Source: Serratia symbiotica (GTDB taxonomy: Bacteria; Pseudomonadota; Gammaproteobacteria; Enterobacterales; Enterobacteriaceae). From it: DNA of 64,000 nt. How positions within the stretch are numbered: the first letter of the stretch is position 1; the number at the start of each line of letters is the position of its first letter. This document shows positions 39,401 through 50,494 of the stretch, in pieces. The stretch is taken from NCBI RefSeq assembly GCF_000821185.2, contig NZ_CP050855.1:3286001-3350000 (forward strand), written 5' to 3'. Below the pieces are notes generated by a model. It searched no databases. It was not told where the DNA came from and worked only from the letters and a program-made list of their open reading frames with translations. The position numbers and the translations under genes were made by a program.

Positions 39401-40246
39401 TCGCTCAATGGTTCGGTGGATATCCCCTGGGCGCGTATTACGGTGCAGGAACTGCCGGAAAGCGCGGTAGGCATTTCTTCTGATGAGGTGATGCTCAATG
39501 ACCAATTGAAACCGATCCAACCGAAAACCGCCTCGATCCCGATCAATAGCAACCTGATGATCCACATCGGTGACGATGTGCGGCTGGACGCTTTTGGTCT
39601 GAAAGCCGGGCTGAAGGGCGACTTGAAAGTGGTGCAAGACAAGAAAGGGCTGGGTCTTAATGGACAGATTGATATCCCTTCAGGCCGTTTCCATGCTTAT
39701 GGGCAGGATCTGATTGTCCGTAAAGGCCAGTTGATGTTTTCCGGCCCGCCAGATCAGCCAATGCTTAACATTGAGGCGATCCGTAACCCTGAGTCTACCG
39801 AAGACGATGTTACTGCCGGGGTGCGTGTCACTGGCTCGGCGGATGCGCCTAAGTTGGAAGTATTCTCAGACCCAGCCAAATCGCAACAGGAAGCGTTGTC
39901 CTACCTGTTACGCGGCCAGGGGTTGCACAGTTCCGGTGCCGACGGCAACGCCATGACCTCAATGTTAATTGGTATGGGGGTGGCGCAAAGTGGTCAACTT
40001 GTGGGTAAAATTGGTGAAGCGTTTGGCGTGAGTGATTTGGCTCTTGATACCCAAGGGGTTGGCGACAGCTCCCAGGTTGTGGTAAGTGGCTATGTTCTCC
40101 CTGGCTTACAGGTAAAATATGGGGTGGGCATTTTCGACTCGCTGGCCACGCTGACGTTGCGTTACCGCCTGATGCCTAAGTTGTATCTTGAAGCAGTCTC
40201 TGGTCTCGATCAGGCATTAGATTTGCTCTATCAGTTTGAGTTTTAG
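36428..40246 (+). CDS. tamB: TamB, inner-membrane subunit of the TAM complex
   Basis: TamB is a very large AsmA-like beta-helical protein, anchored in the inner membrane, that spans the periplasm to TamA and is implicated in autotransporter assembly and phospholipid transport. The 1,272-residue frame (E. coli 1,259) has an N-terminal membrane anchor ([20 protein letters not shown]) and the conserved C-terminal TamB domain from about residue 930, ending [25 protein letters not shown]. It starts with ATGA overlapping the tamA stop, so translation is coupled. No interruption is seen, in contrast to the decayed autotransporters further along. Confidence 0.94.
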   Translation: MSLVKKICLGAMGVLLLLIGGGAFLLGTTNGLHMALNGAARWVPGLDIASVSGGWRDLTLKGVKYQMPGMAVAVGQFHLSLDLSCFKHSSLCVNALTAQDVDVALNTKERVPSTPAKETRAPATHLSTPYPIVLRMLALDNVKVSVDDTAISLAELRTGAQWQAHALTLMPTKINSLLIALPKTSHNPRPQAVLSGGEVTKKVGEQVDKTAKSAPQSAEVPLGETLKALFAKPLLPDLPEIRLPLDITVKEINGEHLRFVGDTNVLITHLLLQASTKDQHIQLDNFDVELPQGTLSVQGQATLTGDLPINMVANSTLNISPLKGEKITLNLGGGLREVLKVALNLSGPVGAQLDVQARLAEVGLPLAMTLQSKQLKWPLNGESQYQVNDFRLRFNGKAADYALSTHANISGHDLPPAALMLDGKGNIEQFKLERLRLAALQGNTDLTALVDWSNAISWNAQLTLSGINSAKQWPEWPAKLDGKIITRGSLHGGNWQLQVPVLQLDGNVKHNKVTARGMLSGNAAGQWKIPGIGLMLGRNQLNVAGQLDEKSWNLDANIDAPRLDGMLPGLGGTVKGLLKLRGNLQAPQLLADLTAFGLQWQALRINRVKIDGDVRSTDQIQGQLAVRVEQLKQDTSEVRLLTLNAKGSEKQHQMQLEVDGKPVSGQLALQGGFDRQQQRWHGNLNNTRFDTPVGEWRLTRAITLDYLNTAQKISIGPHCWQNPNAELCVPKTLEAGQSGEASLVLNRFDLAMFKSFLGAETALSGVFTGRANVSWKPGGALPEAKVSLVGNGVKVVQQVQGNALPIAFDTLTLNAGLNNGRAQADWLIKLNNNGQFDGHIQVADPQVRRNISGNVNITDISLAMINPALMRGEKAAGMLNANLRLGGSAQKPRVFGRLTLDKVNVQGHWMPFDMIDGRLAMNFNGMTSTLEGLISTTRGQLNLTGDADWRELDAWRARITAKGNKLRVTVPPMIRIDVSPDLVFEATPQLFSLNGSVDIPWARITVQELPESAVGISSDEVMLNDQLKPIQPKTASIPINSNLMIHIGDDVRLDAFGLKAGLKGDLKVVQDKKGLGLNGQIDIPSGRFHAYGQDLIVRKGQLMFSGPPDQPMLNIEAIRNPESTEDDVTAGVRVTGSADAPKLEVFSDPAKSQQEALSYLLRGQGLHSSGADGNAMTSMLIGMGVAQSGQLVGKIGEAFGVSDLALDTQGVGDSSQVVVSGYVLPGLQVKYGVGIFDSLATLTLRYRLMPKLYLEAVSGLDQALDLLYQFEF

Positions 40247-40248
40247 CG

Positions 40249-40599
40249 ATGCGAATAATTGTCTATGGTAGCTTGCGGCGCAAACAGGGGAATAGCCATT
40301 GGATGACCAACGCCCAATGGCTTGGCGAGCATGAACTCGCAGGCTATCAGATTTATAATCTGGGTCATTACCCGGCAGCGATCCCAGGAGAGGGCATGAT
40401 ACATTGCGAGGTGTATCGTATTAACTCATCGATTCTGGCAGAGCTTGACGAACTGAAAAGCAACACCAAGGACTATAAGCGTGAGTTAATTCATACGCCT
40501 TATGGGAGTGCGTGGATCTACCTGTATAAACACAGTGTGGATGGGTACCCGCGAATTAACAGCGGAGACTGGCTGAAGCGTCTCAACGAAAAACAATAA
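40249..40599 (+). CDS. ytfP: gamma-glutamylcyclotransferase-like protein YtfP
   Basis: The 116-residue protein has the GGCT fold signature near its start (YGSLRRKQGNSHWM) and a conserved core GEGMIHCEVYRINSSILAEL. E. coli YtfP has 113 residues; its cellular role is not firmly established. It begins 2 bp after the tamB stop, so it is the last gene of the tamA-tamB-ytfP operon, and the IS-rich region starts right behind it. Confidence 0.9.
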   Translation: MRIIVYGSLRRKQGNSHWMTNAQWLGEHELAGYQIYNLGHYPAAIPGEGMIHCEVYRINSSILAELDELKSNTKDYKRELIHTPYGSAWIYLYKHSVDGYPRINSGDWLKRLNEKQ

Positions 40600-40611
40600 A
40601 AAAACACCGCT

Positions 40612-40655
40612 CAACTTGAAGTGACCCCCGAAGTTGGACATCCAATGATTAGGGG
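40612..40655 (+). repeat. possible left end of an IS3-family element, separated by IS110
   Basis: GTGACCCCCGAAGTTGGACA followed by TCCAATGATTAGGGG resembles the left terminus of IS3-family elements that begin TGACCCCC..AAGTTGGACA. The matching OrfA lies 1.2 kb away at 41883, on the far side of the IS110 transposase. The simplest reading is that IS110 inserted into the leader of this element. Confidence 0.45.
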
Positions 40656-40725
40656 TTGGAAAGCCCCCGAGCCCGTAGACAAATCTGGCCTATATTTTGA
40701 GCATAGCAACTGTCTTCAAGCCCGA

Positions 40726-41694
<969 letters not shown>

Positions 41695-41882
41695 CTATAC
41701 CCCTCCTTGCAAATACGATTTGAAGTTCAGACAACTGTTCGGGCTTCAGATGAACGACTCAGCCTGTGCGTCAGTCGCTATGCTGCGGGCTTGAATAACC
41801 CCAGGAGGAATCGGACTACACAGGCTTTGCCAAATCTATGCCAGAACATAGTAATCCACTTTCAAGATACAAGGAGGAGTCT

Positions 41883-42107
41883 ATGGGCGCACAACGATTT
41901 ACCCCTGAATTTAAGGAAGAAGCTGTCCGCCAGATCACTGAGCGGGGCTATTCCGTTGCCGACGTTTCAGAACGACTTGGTGTTTCAGCACACAGTCTTT
42001 ATAAATGGCTGCGTTCAGTAAAACCTGATAACAGCGGGCATCAGGCTCAGGATTTACTGGATGCCAGGACGGAGATCCTCAGGCTGAAAGCGCAGCTTAA
42101 ACGTACG
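41883..42107 (+). pseudogene. IS3-family OrfA, 3'-truncated
   Basis: Beginning MGAQRFTPEFKEEAVRQITE and continuing ERGYSVADVSERLGVSAHSL, this is the helix-turn-helix OrfA of an IS3-family element, with AAGGAGGAG upstream. After ILRLKAQLKRT the family-typical ERDILKKA end is missing and the sequence switches to an IS481-type transposase at about 42108. OrfB is absent. Confidence 0.8.
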
Positions 42108-42992
42108 TTCGGGAAGCCTGTAAAATCATGGGCTACAGCAGAGACCGCTACTATCGTTTCAAAACGCTTTACGAACAAGGCAGCGGGGTTCGTTCTGTTT
42201 GGTGACGATATGATTTGGAATGCTTTAAAAAGCGGCTCACTGCGTTGGAAACCAAGATGGCTCAGGAGGGCGGTGTTCTCACCGAGGCTCAGTTGCAGGC
42301 ACTGGAGCAAGCTAAATCCCAACGAGAAGCTCACGGTGAAATAGAGACACAGCACCCAGGCTATCTGGGTGCACAAGACACCTATTATGTCGGCAATATC
42401 AAAGGGATTGGCAGAATTTATCAGCAAACCTTTATTGATACTTATAGCCGTGTTGCTGTTGCCAAAGTCTATACCGAGAAGAATGCATTGATTGCCGCAG
42501 AAATGCTCAATGAGCAAGTGTTGCCGTTCTTTGATGAGCAAGGGATAGCGTTGTTACGGATATTGACTGATCGCGGGACGGCGTTCTGTGGCAAAAAAGA
42601 GAGTCATGCGTTTGAATTATATTTGAATATTGAAGATATCGAGCATACACGACCCCAGGCTTACAGCCCGCAGACAAACGGCATCTGTGAAGGGTTTCAC
42701 AAGACAATGAAAACGGAATGCTACGATGTCATGTATCGCCGTAAGATTTACCGTAAATCTGATGAAATCCAGCGAGAACTCAGCCAATGGCTCTATTTTT
42801 ACAACCGTGAGCGCCCCCATTCATGACGATACTGTTATGGAAAAACGCCTTGGCAGACTTGGGAAAGCAGCAAGGGTTTGGCGAAAGAAAAGCAACTTGA
42901 GAGTTTATTTATCGCATCGGACAGTCAGACTCAACTGACAAATTTGGGTCTGAAAAATGAGTGAATGTCAGATTAAGTTTGAGCTAATACAC
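42108..42992 (+). pseudogene. IS481-family transposase, internally deleted
   Basis: In the frame starting near 42110 the sequence reads REACKIMGYSRDRYYRFKTL, the N-terminal helix-turn-helix of an IS481 transposase. It then jumps from LYEQG to SGVRSVW, so roughly 80 residues have been lost, and meets a TGA where WLRHDLECFKKR would be expected. The core follows: HPGYLGAQDTYYVGNIKGIG (Asp), ILTDRGTAFCG (Asp), SPQTNGICEGFHKT (Glu). Another TGA follows RERPHS (42824-42826). The right end GAGCTAATACAC (42981-42992) is the inverse of GTGTATTAGCTC at 52489, which sets the element's terminus. Confidence 0.8.
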
Positions 42993-43012
42993 TGCAAAAC
43001 AATCAGGTCTTC

Positions 43013-43068
43013 GATCTACTTAGTTTCATTAAAGATCTACTTATTCGCTGGATAAGTTCTGTGGATAA
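43013..43068 (+). other. plasmid-origin-like patch: paired 10-mers and a DnaA box
   Basis: GATCTACTTA occurs at 43013-43022 and again at 43034-43043, exactly 21 bp apart, and TGTGGATAA (a perfect DnaA box on the minus strand, TTATCCACA) follows at 43060-43068. Two-turn spacing of a repeat next to a DnaA box is how iteron origins of plasmids look, though two copies are few. The region up to parD (43069-43305) holds no replication gene. It may be a scrap of an integrated plasmid. Confidence 0.35.
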
Positions 43069-43305
43069 CGGGGAAAACCAATAATGACCGCCCTTGCAGC
43101 GGCCAGACGGCCGCGCCGGTTCGGCATGGTCGCTATGCTCCTCAAGAAACTTTAAGTAGCCCCTCCGGTCTTTGCCCGAAGGCAGGGGGTTAACTGAACC
43201 TACTACTGCGAAAAGGCGCTTTTCGCCCTTACCTACTTCACCGCTAAAAGTAAGCTAAAAACCCAGTCTGGCGGGAAGGGGGCAAAATCCGGTTAGGTGC
43301 ATTCG

Positions 43306-43352
43306 TTGACACCAGGAGTAAGTATTCCTATTATTGTGTTGATAGTTAACAC
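43306..43352 (+). promoter_or_regulatory. parDE promoter and probable operator
   Basis: TTGACA (43306-43311) and TATTAT (43329-43334) are separated by 17 bp, a near-consensus sigma-70 promoter. Immediately after it, GTGTTGATAGTTAACAC (43336-43352) is an inverted repeat with 5-bp arms, placed where an autoregulating ParD antitoxin would bind. The parD ATG follows at 43364 with a G-rich ribosome binding site. Confidence 0.65.
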
Positions 43353-43363
43353 CCGGGGGCATT

Positions 43364-43606
43364 ATGGCCAGAACTACAAGCGTTACGATTGGCGAACAAC
43401 TCGATTCGTTTATCAGTCGATTAATAGACAGTGGCCGTTACGGCTCTGCGAGTGAAGTTATGCGCTCTGCTCTGCGATTGCTGGAGCAACAGGAAACAAA
43501 CGATGAAGTTGTTCGCCAGGCTGTTACTGCTGGGCTGGAAAGCGGTGAAAGCTCGCTATCACTGCGGGATATTGCAGCACAAAGAAAGCTGAGACACCGT
43601 GTATAA
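43364..43606 (+). CDS. parD: ParD-family antitoxin
   Basis: The 80-residue protein is a ribbon-helix-helix DNA-binding antitoxin: ARTTSVTIGEQLDSFISRLI gives the beta-strand and first helix, followed by SGRYGSASEVMRSALRLLEQ, the signature of the ParD/CC2985 family. The C-terminal half (ESGESSLSLRDIAAQRK) would wrap the toxin. It heads a two-gene operon with parE, whose start overlaps its stop by 8 bp. Such pairs usually repress their own promoter; a suitable palindrome lies upstream. Intact. Confidence 0.9.
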   Translation: MARTTSVTIGEQLDSFISRLIDSGRYGSASEVMRSALRLLEQQETNDEVVRQAVTAGLESGESSLSLRDIAAQRKLRHRV

Positions 43607-43883
43607 ACTCACCGAACGGGCGGCAGACGACTTCGCCGGGATTTATGACTATACGCTCTTGAAATTTGGTGAAGCTCAGGCAGACCATTACACAGACGCA
43701 CTTGAGGCATTGTTCGAGACACTGGCCGGAATGCCAGATATAGGGCGGGACTACCATGCCGTCCCTGGTGTGATGCGCATTGAATTTCAGCGACATGCCA
43801 TTTTTTATACGGTTCGTGATACAGATATTCTGATTGTGCGTATTTTGCACCAACAGATGAACCATAAACGCCATTTACTGTAA
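43599..43883 (+). CDS. parE: ParE-family toxin
   Basis: The 94-residue RelE/ParE-fold protein shows the family pattern: LTERAADDFAGIYDYTLLKF, a Gly-Met-Pro turn (LAGMPDIGRDYHAVPGVMRI) and IEFQRHAIFYTVRDTDILIV with a basic end (HQQMNHKRHLL). ParE toxins poison DNA gyrase. The start is a GTG at 43599 overlapping the end of parD, so synthesis is coupled to the antitoxin. It ends in a hairpin terminator. Both genes of the pair are open, in contrast to the broken genes around them. Confidence 0.88.
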   Translation: MYKLTERAADDFAGIYDYTLLKFGEAQADHYTDALEALFETLAGMPDIGRDYHAVPGVMRIEFQRHAIFYTVRDTDILIVRILHQQMNHKRHLL

Positions 43884-43892
43884 ATGGCGTTT
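43866..43892 (+). terminator. hairpin at the end of parE
   Basis: AAACGCCATTTA (43866-43877) pairs perfectly with TAAATGGCGTTT (43881-43892) around CTG; the parE stop TAA sits in the second arm. With its A-rich start and T-rich end it works in both directions, though the U tract is short (TTT). Confidence 0.7.
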
Positions 43893-44004
43893 GAAGGCCA
43901 ATGGAACGGAAACGTACGTTAGTGAGCTAACTGTATGATATAAAAAGTATAATAGACATGGGAAAACGCCCTCAAACTCCTACTACATGACGTTTTTGGG
44001 TATA

Positions 44005-45307
44005 GAGCCTGTAATTTAAATTGTGTATCTGCCTGTTTTTGATATGTTCACTCCAACAATGGAGACAGGCAAATTATGGACGAAAAGAAACTCAGGGCAC
44101 TCGCTGCTGAACTGGCTAAAGGTCTTAAAACCGACGCTGATCTCAATCAGTTTTCCCGCATGTTGACGAAGCTAACCGTTGAAACGGCGCTGAACGCTGA
44201 ACTGACCGACCACCTCGGGCACGAGAAAAATGCCCCAAAATCCGGCTCGAATACCCGTAATGGCTATTCCTCTAAAACGCTGCTGTGCGACGATGGCGAA
44301 ATCGAACTGAACACGCCACGTGACCGTGAAAACACCTTCGAGCCGCAGTTGATAAAGAAAAACCAGACGCGTATCACGCAGATGGACAGCCAGATTTTAT
44401 CCCTGTACGCCAAAGGCATGACCACGCGGGAAATCGTCGCCACGTTCAAGGAAATGTACGACGCCGATGTGTCGCCAACGCTGATATCTAAAGTGACCGA
44501 TGCCGTTAAAGAGCAGGTCGCTGAATGGCAAAATCGACCTCTGGATGCCCTGTATCCTATTGTTTACCTTGACTGCATTGTCGTGAAAGTCCGCCACAGT
44601 GGCAGCGTAATTAACAAAGCTGTCTTCCTTACCCTGGGCATTAACACCGAAGGCCAGAAAGAACTGTTGGGCATGTGGCTGGCAGAAAATGAAGGTGCAA
44701 AGTTCTGGCTTAGCGTGCTGACCGAGCTTAAAAACCGGGGTCTTCAGGATATCCTGATTGCCTGCGTGGATGGGCTGAAGGGCTTCCCGGATGCAATAAA
44801 CAGCGTCTATCCTCAGACGCATCTCCAGCTCTGTATCATCCATAGGGTCCGCAACAGCCTGAAATACGTGGCGTGAAAGGACTATAAAGCCGTCACCCGC
44901 GGGTTGAGGACGGTCTACCAGGCTCCGACAGAAGAAGCCGCGCTGATGGCACTGGATGCGTTCGCGGGTGTCTGGGATGACAAGTATCCGCAAATCAGTA
45001 AAAGCTGGCGTACGCACTGGGAAAATCTCAATACGTTCTTCGGCTATCCAGCCGAAATCCGCAAAGCCATCTACACGACCAACGCTATCGAGTCGCTGAA
45101 CAGCGTGATCCGTGCAGCCATCAAAAAACGCAAAGTGTTCCCGACAGACGACTCAGTGCGAAAGGTTATTTATCTGGCGATCAAAGATGCATCAAAAAAA
45201 TGGAGTATGCCGATCAAGAACTGGCGGCTGGCAATGAGTCGTTTTATTATCGAGTTCGGTGATCGCTTAAACGATCACCTTTAATACGGTGGCAGTTACA
45301 CAGAATT
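44005..45307 (+). mobile_element. IS256-family element, copy 2
   Basis: The left end GAGCCTGTAATT with TTGTGTATCTGCC inside matches the left end of copy 1. The right side retains GGCAGTTACACAGAATTC (reverse: TCTGTGTAACTGCC), the inner part of the inverted repeat, but the outermost bases seem to be missing where ISL3-family sequence begins. It therefore abuts, and probably inserted into or recombined with, the ISL3 remnant. Confidence 0.7.
44076..45284 (+). pseudogene. IS256-family transposase with one nonsense codon
   Basis: The frame MDEKKLRALAAELAKGLKTD to the end is 402 codons and uninterrupted except for TGA at 44874-44876. Copy 1 has SWKEYKAVTRDLK where this copy has A-stop-KDYKAVTRGLR, so a Trp codon TGG has become TGA. 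All other features of an IS256 transposase are present: DCIVVKVRHSG, WLAENEGAKFWLSVLTELKN, ACVDGLKGFPDAI, TTNAIESLNSVIR. A single base change thus inactivates it. Confidence 0.88.
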
Positions 45308-46232
45308 CATCCCTGTTGCAACACGCTGAAGCTCAACAGATCCGCTTTCGCTGACACTGGTGAACCACCTGCTCAGTTGTGGCTGGTCTTTGGTTTTTAG
45401 GATCCGGTAGAAGTCGAGTGCCAGTTGCTGTGCTATTTTCAACTGCGGCTCTTTTTCGCACATCAGCCCGATGAAGCGGGAAGCATAATTTTTTTCCCCT
45501 TTCATTATTCGCCATTCGCCAGGGCATCAGCCATCGGCTTACCCGGAAAGCTGAAGGAAGATGGGCTGGTGCGGTAACCGTTGCGGCACCATTTTTACGC
45601 CATCTGGTAACCTCATCCCTGACGATGGTTTTACTGCCGGTAAATCTCTGTGTAACCATTTCCCGCCATATCTGGCTGGCATTGTGATTACCGCTTTTCC
45701 GCTGTTCTTCCAGCCACTCACGCTGCGGTTCCAGACGGCCTGGCTTTGGAGGTCTGGTCGACATTTCAGGGAATGTCCCTGACGGAACCCACCGACTGAC
45801 CGTCACACGGGATAATCCGGTGATACGGGATATTTCCCGAAACCCGCATCTCTTCTGATACAGGTTCATTACCTCCGCCCAGCGCTTATGGCGTTTATTG
45901 CGTGTTTGTTGTTTAAGCCGTTCCGGACGACGGAGCGGCGATGGAGGTTCTCAGGCTCTGGTGTTTTATTTGGCGATAGTTCACTGGCGACAAGGCGTAT
46001 CAGTGGCATGTGTCTGTAGATCATCCGTTCGAGAGCATCGCCAATATTCTTCCAGAAGATGCCAGCGATCTACCACCTGCCTGGTCTGAGGCGTACCTTC
46101 GCGAGCAGCAGTGGCATAAATGCCGCCGTGATCGCGTGAGACAACCTGTATTTCCGAATATTTTATGAACCAGGCTGCCAGCGTACGCTGATCGCGACCG
46201 GGAAGCAGAACCAGAGGTCGGTGAGTATCAAG
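45308..46232 (-). pseudogene. ISL3-family transposase, frameshifted and truncated
   Basis: Read on the minus strand: LLPGRDQRTLAAWFIKYSEI, QVVSRDHGGIYATAAREGTP and VDRWHLLEEYWR belong to the ISL3 DDE core; KRWAEVMNLYQKRCGFREIS and RITGLSRVTVSRWVPSGTFP follow in another register; then KGEKNYASRFIGLMCEKEPQ and LKIAQQLALDFYRI in a third. At least two frameshifts separate these pieces. The 3' end is missing where the IS256 copy starts. The N-terminal zinc-binding part is absent upstream. Confidence 0.75.
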
Positions 46233-46333
46233 ATTGACTATCTAGGAAGATATCCTGTTCTCCGAGAGGTGATTTTGTTTCTAACCCACCTCTAGGAAAT
46301 CGTTGTTTTCAATCATGCTTACATGTGGGAATA

Positions 46334-49300
46334 TCAGAAACGCCATACCACACCAGCATTCATACCGTTATCCTGATAGTTCTGAGATAACAAACCGGTA
46401 TAGTTGATGGAAACGGCAACCGATTTTGTGACGCTGATTTCTGCCCCCGCTTTCATCACCATGCCGTCGTGTGAGGCTGCGTCCGTGGCGGTATTGAAGG
46501 TTGCGTCCGTGCCAGCAAAGCGCAAGCCAACTTCGCGTTCAGCCTCGTTATACTGATGTTGCCAGCCTAGTTTTCCTCGGAGGGTGACGGCGCTGTCTTT
46601 ACCGATATTCCAGCGTTTTTCCCCACGCATACCCAGCGTGGAGAAGATTCCGAAGGTGCTCTGGTTGTCCGCTGTCAATGCGGCGGTGCCGCCTTTTTCC
46701 GTCATGTCATCGCTTCGGTAATTCACCCATGCCAGGTTGACAAACGGCTCCAGATTAAACCAGGTATTGTTCAGACGGTAACCCGCTTCTGCGAAGATTT
46801 GGCCCGTTCCCGCATGATAGCGTGCCTTGGCGTTATCAGACTGGCCGTAATACCCGATGCCCCGTGAGGTTTCAACCCGGTGCCAGGTATAGGCGATACC
46901 TGTGCGCAGATTCAGGTTGTCATAGGTTTTACCTGCATAGATAGCCAAATGATAGTTATCACTGTCGGCAGATGCGGCGTCTCCGTGCAATGAGGTGCGG
47001 GTGTAACCGGTGGCTTAGCCCAGACGCCAACGATCAGCCAGCTCATTATCCGCACCGAGTAATACCCCAAAGGTTGAGTCGTGGAAACCCGTGGCATTAT
47101 CATTGCCGCTGGCGTGCTCCCAATTGCCCAACAAACTGACCCATGCGCCGTCCTCGTCTTGTTTTATGTCACTGCTGTCCGCTGCGCCCTGAGTCTGGCG
47201 CAAACGACCGTTAAGCGTATCCCGAACATAACGGCTGTTATTCACTAGCGCGGAGGCGATATCCGCGTGTATCTGCCCGGACAATTGACGATAGGCTTGT
47301 CGCGCCAGTTCCGCAGAAGGGGCTATCAGCAAGCTTTGATACAAGGGGTTATCAGCCGGTAATTGTTCAATTGCCGTCGCGAGATTATATTGATTAGCAG
47401 TAACGGCGACATCAGCAAAACGGGTGGTGTTACGTTGTAAACCCAGTGAGAGGCTATTGGGCTGATAGGCCAAATCGGGCGTTAAAAATAGCCCGGCGTC
47501 GGCGTGGCCAAATTGCCCTGTGATACCTTGCGCGGCCGTGAGCACGGTATAACGCTGTGCCAGGATATTGCCGGCGGAGGATGTTGAAGCCAGCAGGTTT
47601 TGCCCCGCTTGCAGTACCACAGCAATCTCGCCTCCGTTCAATGTCGCCTGACCATTGACCTGTAGCAAATCGTTGCGGCCGGCCTCAATTTCAGCCAGAT
47701 AACGGGAGCCATTATCCAGCGTCAGATCGTTATCAATCGTCAAGGTGCCGATGGAATTGCCGGGTGCCACCGAACCCCCTTTATTTGCCGTCAGCGTGCT
47801 GATATGCCCGCTGCCACTTACTAGCCCTCCATCGCGCACCACCGTAGCACCGGAGGCTTTGCCGTTGGCGATAAAGTGCCCGTCAGCCGCGACATCGCTG
47901 GTTAATGCGCCGGTGCTGGCCAGTTGCAACGCGGCACCTTTGGCAATCCACGTCTGGCCGGCATAGTCATTATTCCCGCTGAGCGTTTGACTACCGCCCG
48001 CTATTGTTAGGCCACCTTTATAGTGCGTTCCGTCAGGATTACTGAGGTCAACATCTGTGATTCGGCCCGAAAAATTATCCTTGGCCTGGCTCAATACTAG
48101 AGTTCTGTCCCCCAGCGTTACAACGCCATTGCCGTTTAAGCTGCGGAGAGTGACGTTGTTCATGCTGTCTGGAACGCCCTACAGCGGATTGAAATTACCG
48201 TGTTCAGTGATGTCAAACCAACCGTTATTTTCCAGCGATGCCGAGTGGGCAAGGCTACCGGGGCCGGTAAGGTATAACACCGCGCCCTTATTCACCCGGG
48301 TCACGCCGGTATAAGTGTTGGTGCCGGTCATGTTGACTACCACATCCGGCATGAGCGTTAAGTCACCGGCACCGGAAATTGCGCCCGCCAACCCCAGATA
48401 ACCTTTTCCTCCGTTAGAATCACCTGAGGGATCGCCAGCAGGAGCACTCATTAGATTTCCCATTTGCTTCGTTACGCGGCTAAGTTGCAATCCGCTGCCG
48501 TTGGCATGCGTAGAAAAATCATCAGCATTAACGAAGAAAGGTGTAAACGCCGTGAGTTGATTTTGTAAATCATACATCACTGAATAATTTACGAAAAAAC
48601 CTATTCCTAACGTAATATTCCATGTCTCTGTATCACTGCTATCACGATCGATAATCAGGCGTTTATCTCCGCCTTCTTGCAGAATGATCTCGTTGCCCAC
48701 TTTTTGCCCATTGACATCCACTGGTTGGAGTGTGAGAGAAACGATGGATGTTGTGTTTTCGCCATCCTTGTCAAATTTCACGCCATGCTGTTCGAGGATG
48801 TCGCCGAATTTTTTGCTGTCTATCGTTGCGTGAGTAGCATTGCCCGTATCGAACAAAATTGCGCCGCTCAGCGCCTCTGCGGGAAGCTCAACGGTGCTCG
48901 ACTGACCGTTGGTATTGAGTGTGAAGGAGTATTTGAAGCGGCCTTCATGTTGCGATGACGCCGGTGCGCCAGAGTTGGGGAAATGGGTGATATCGCCTTC
49001 ACTTCGCGTCGGTGCCCAAGGGGCCTGGGTATCAAACTGCGCCCGCAGGCTGGGCGTCAAATTGAGGATAGTACAAGGCGCGCAACCCGGTGACCACGTT
49101 GTCCCATTTTCATTGGCATTGTCATTACCGGCAACGATAAAGCCGGTTTTTGTGATGGTGCTAAAGGGGCTGCCGCCGTTGGGATTGCCATTGGCATCCA
49201 TAAAAAGAAAATCCCCTACGCCAAAGGTACCGTAGAAATTTTTCTCTTCTGTTGGCCATCCTGAGGTAATGTTTTTTTCCGCGCCCGGATCAATGTAATA

Positions 49301-49768
49301 AGGTTTCCCCTCTACGATTTTAAACGGCTTTTGATCCTCCTGTTGTGGATGGTCGAGCAACATATGTTCGACCTGGCCAATGACGTAGCCTTTATTATTG
49401 CTGTCGGGAGTCGTTACCGGTATCGAGGTTGCATCAGCGGTGTAATAGGTCAGGTCTGTTATTTGCTTGCGCTGTAACCAGTACCCACCCCAGCCATTGT
49501 TGCCATAGAGATATTCGTATGCCTGATTCACATTCGGCAAGCGCGAGGTGTCTTGTTGTCCGAGAGCGGCGTTGAACTGATCGGAACCCGTATCAAAGAT
49601 ATATTTTTGTGCAGGGCCGCCGTTCACACCGACATTAATGGTTAGGCGACTATCTAAATGCCCCAGTGGAATTATGATTGGGTGCGGTTCACCATTAACG
49701 GGAGGTGAGTAATATGAAAGGAATAATAAACTGATGAATAAGTTTATTGCTTTTTCTTTTTTTATCAT
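46334..49768 (-). pseudogene. autotransporter with aspartic-protease-like passenger, two nonsense codons
   Basis: A single frame from 49768 to 46334 (1,145 codons including two internal stops) encodes a type V autotransporter. The start ATG at 49768 has GGGAGGGGG upstream and opens a signal peptide (KKEKAINLFISLLFLSYYS, then PPVNG). The passenger holds two Asp-Thr-Gly motifs, IFDTGSDQF near residue 55 and AILFDTGNATHATID near 310, the arrangement of bilobal pepsin-like proteases. Then come PATR-type repeats (TGTNTYTGVTRVNKGA, LSGNNDYAGQTWIAKGA), a pertactin-like stretch (SVAPGNSIGTLTIDND) and a 12-strand barrel ending GMNAGVVWRF. TAG at 48179-48181 follows FNPL, and TAA at 47015-47017 falls early in the barrel (RWRLG-stop-ATGYTRTS). 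There is no frameshift, so loss is recent, or the stops are read through. The protease assignment rests on motifs only. Confidence 0.8.
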
Positions 49769-49978
49769 GGTGCCCCCTCCCCTAGACAGGTAACTATCTA
49801 TAATTAAAGAATAAAGTTCAGTTTTTAACCGCATTAAGTCAAGTTGATTTTATTAATTGATTTTTTAGTCTTGAAGGCTATGCGGGGTGCGCGCTTTTTG
49901 GCGTGCCACCCCAGCTGACTTTACGGTTTTTATGCTTATTTTTCATTTTATACAAGTAATAAAAATGCCAGTGTTAAT

Positions 49979-50317
49979 TTAAGGCAGTCTTGATGTAATA
50001 AATGAAATTTCATAATCATGACCGGGGTATTGATTGCTCATTCGCTGTGAAAATTCTTTTTTCGTGATTTTATGGCGATAAGTATCATGCAGTAAAATAA
50101 GGAATTTTTCTGATTGTTCAGTAGTATCAATCGGCATGTGTTTATATACATGATCGGACTTTATTTGACTTAGTAAATTATTGAACCAATCATTAAATGG
50201 TGTGTCTTGAAATGCAGCAACAACCTGCGGGTCGGTGGTGTTGGTACAGCCTTGGACTAATGAAAAAGAAAGCGCAAGGAGCAAAGAACCAATTAATCTA
50301 AGTTTACTGGTGTTCAT
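49979..50317 (-). CDS. small predicted lipoprotein, function unknown
   Basis: The 112-residue protein begins with a lipoprotein signal (RLIGSLLLALSFSLVQGC) with the lipobox LVQG|C, so it is probably lipid-anchored after export. The mature part (TNTTDPQVVAAFQDTPFNDW, ending FITSRLP) matches no family I know. An AGGAG lies about nine bases before the ATG. It sits 210 bp upstream of the autotransporter on the same strand and could be co-transcribed with it. A GC-rich imperfect hairpin (near 49884-49912) lies between them. Confidence 0.7.
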   Translation of the reverse strand: MNTSKLRLIGSLLLALSFSLVQGCTNTTDPQVVAAFQDTPFNDWFNNLLSQIKSDHVYKHMPIDTTEQSEKFLILLHDTYRHKITKKEFSQRMSNQYPGHDYEISFITSRLP

Positions 50318-50494
50318 TTTTCTATTTCTCCTGAATTACTAAGGTTATAGCCATTTGTAGTAGGCATAGGGGCAAGGAATTTTACCATAAAAAAATAAAT
50401 ATTCTGTCAGCATTGATAGAAATAATTAATGTTCCTGCTCATTATTCCTATCAATGGTTGGTTATCCATACTGTTTATAAACAACGTGAGAGTT

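Noticed and set aside
46990..47103. Short separate open frames within the autotransporter, as if three genes.
   Set aside because: All three long pieces share one frame and join into one autotransporter; the internal starts have no ribosome binding sites.
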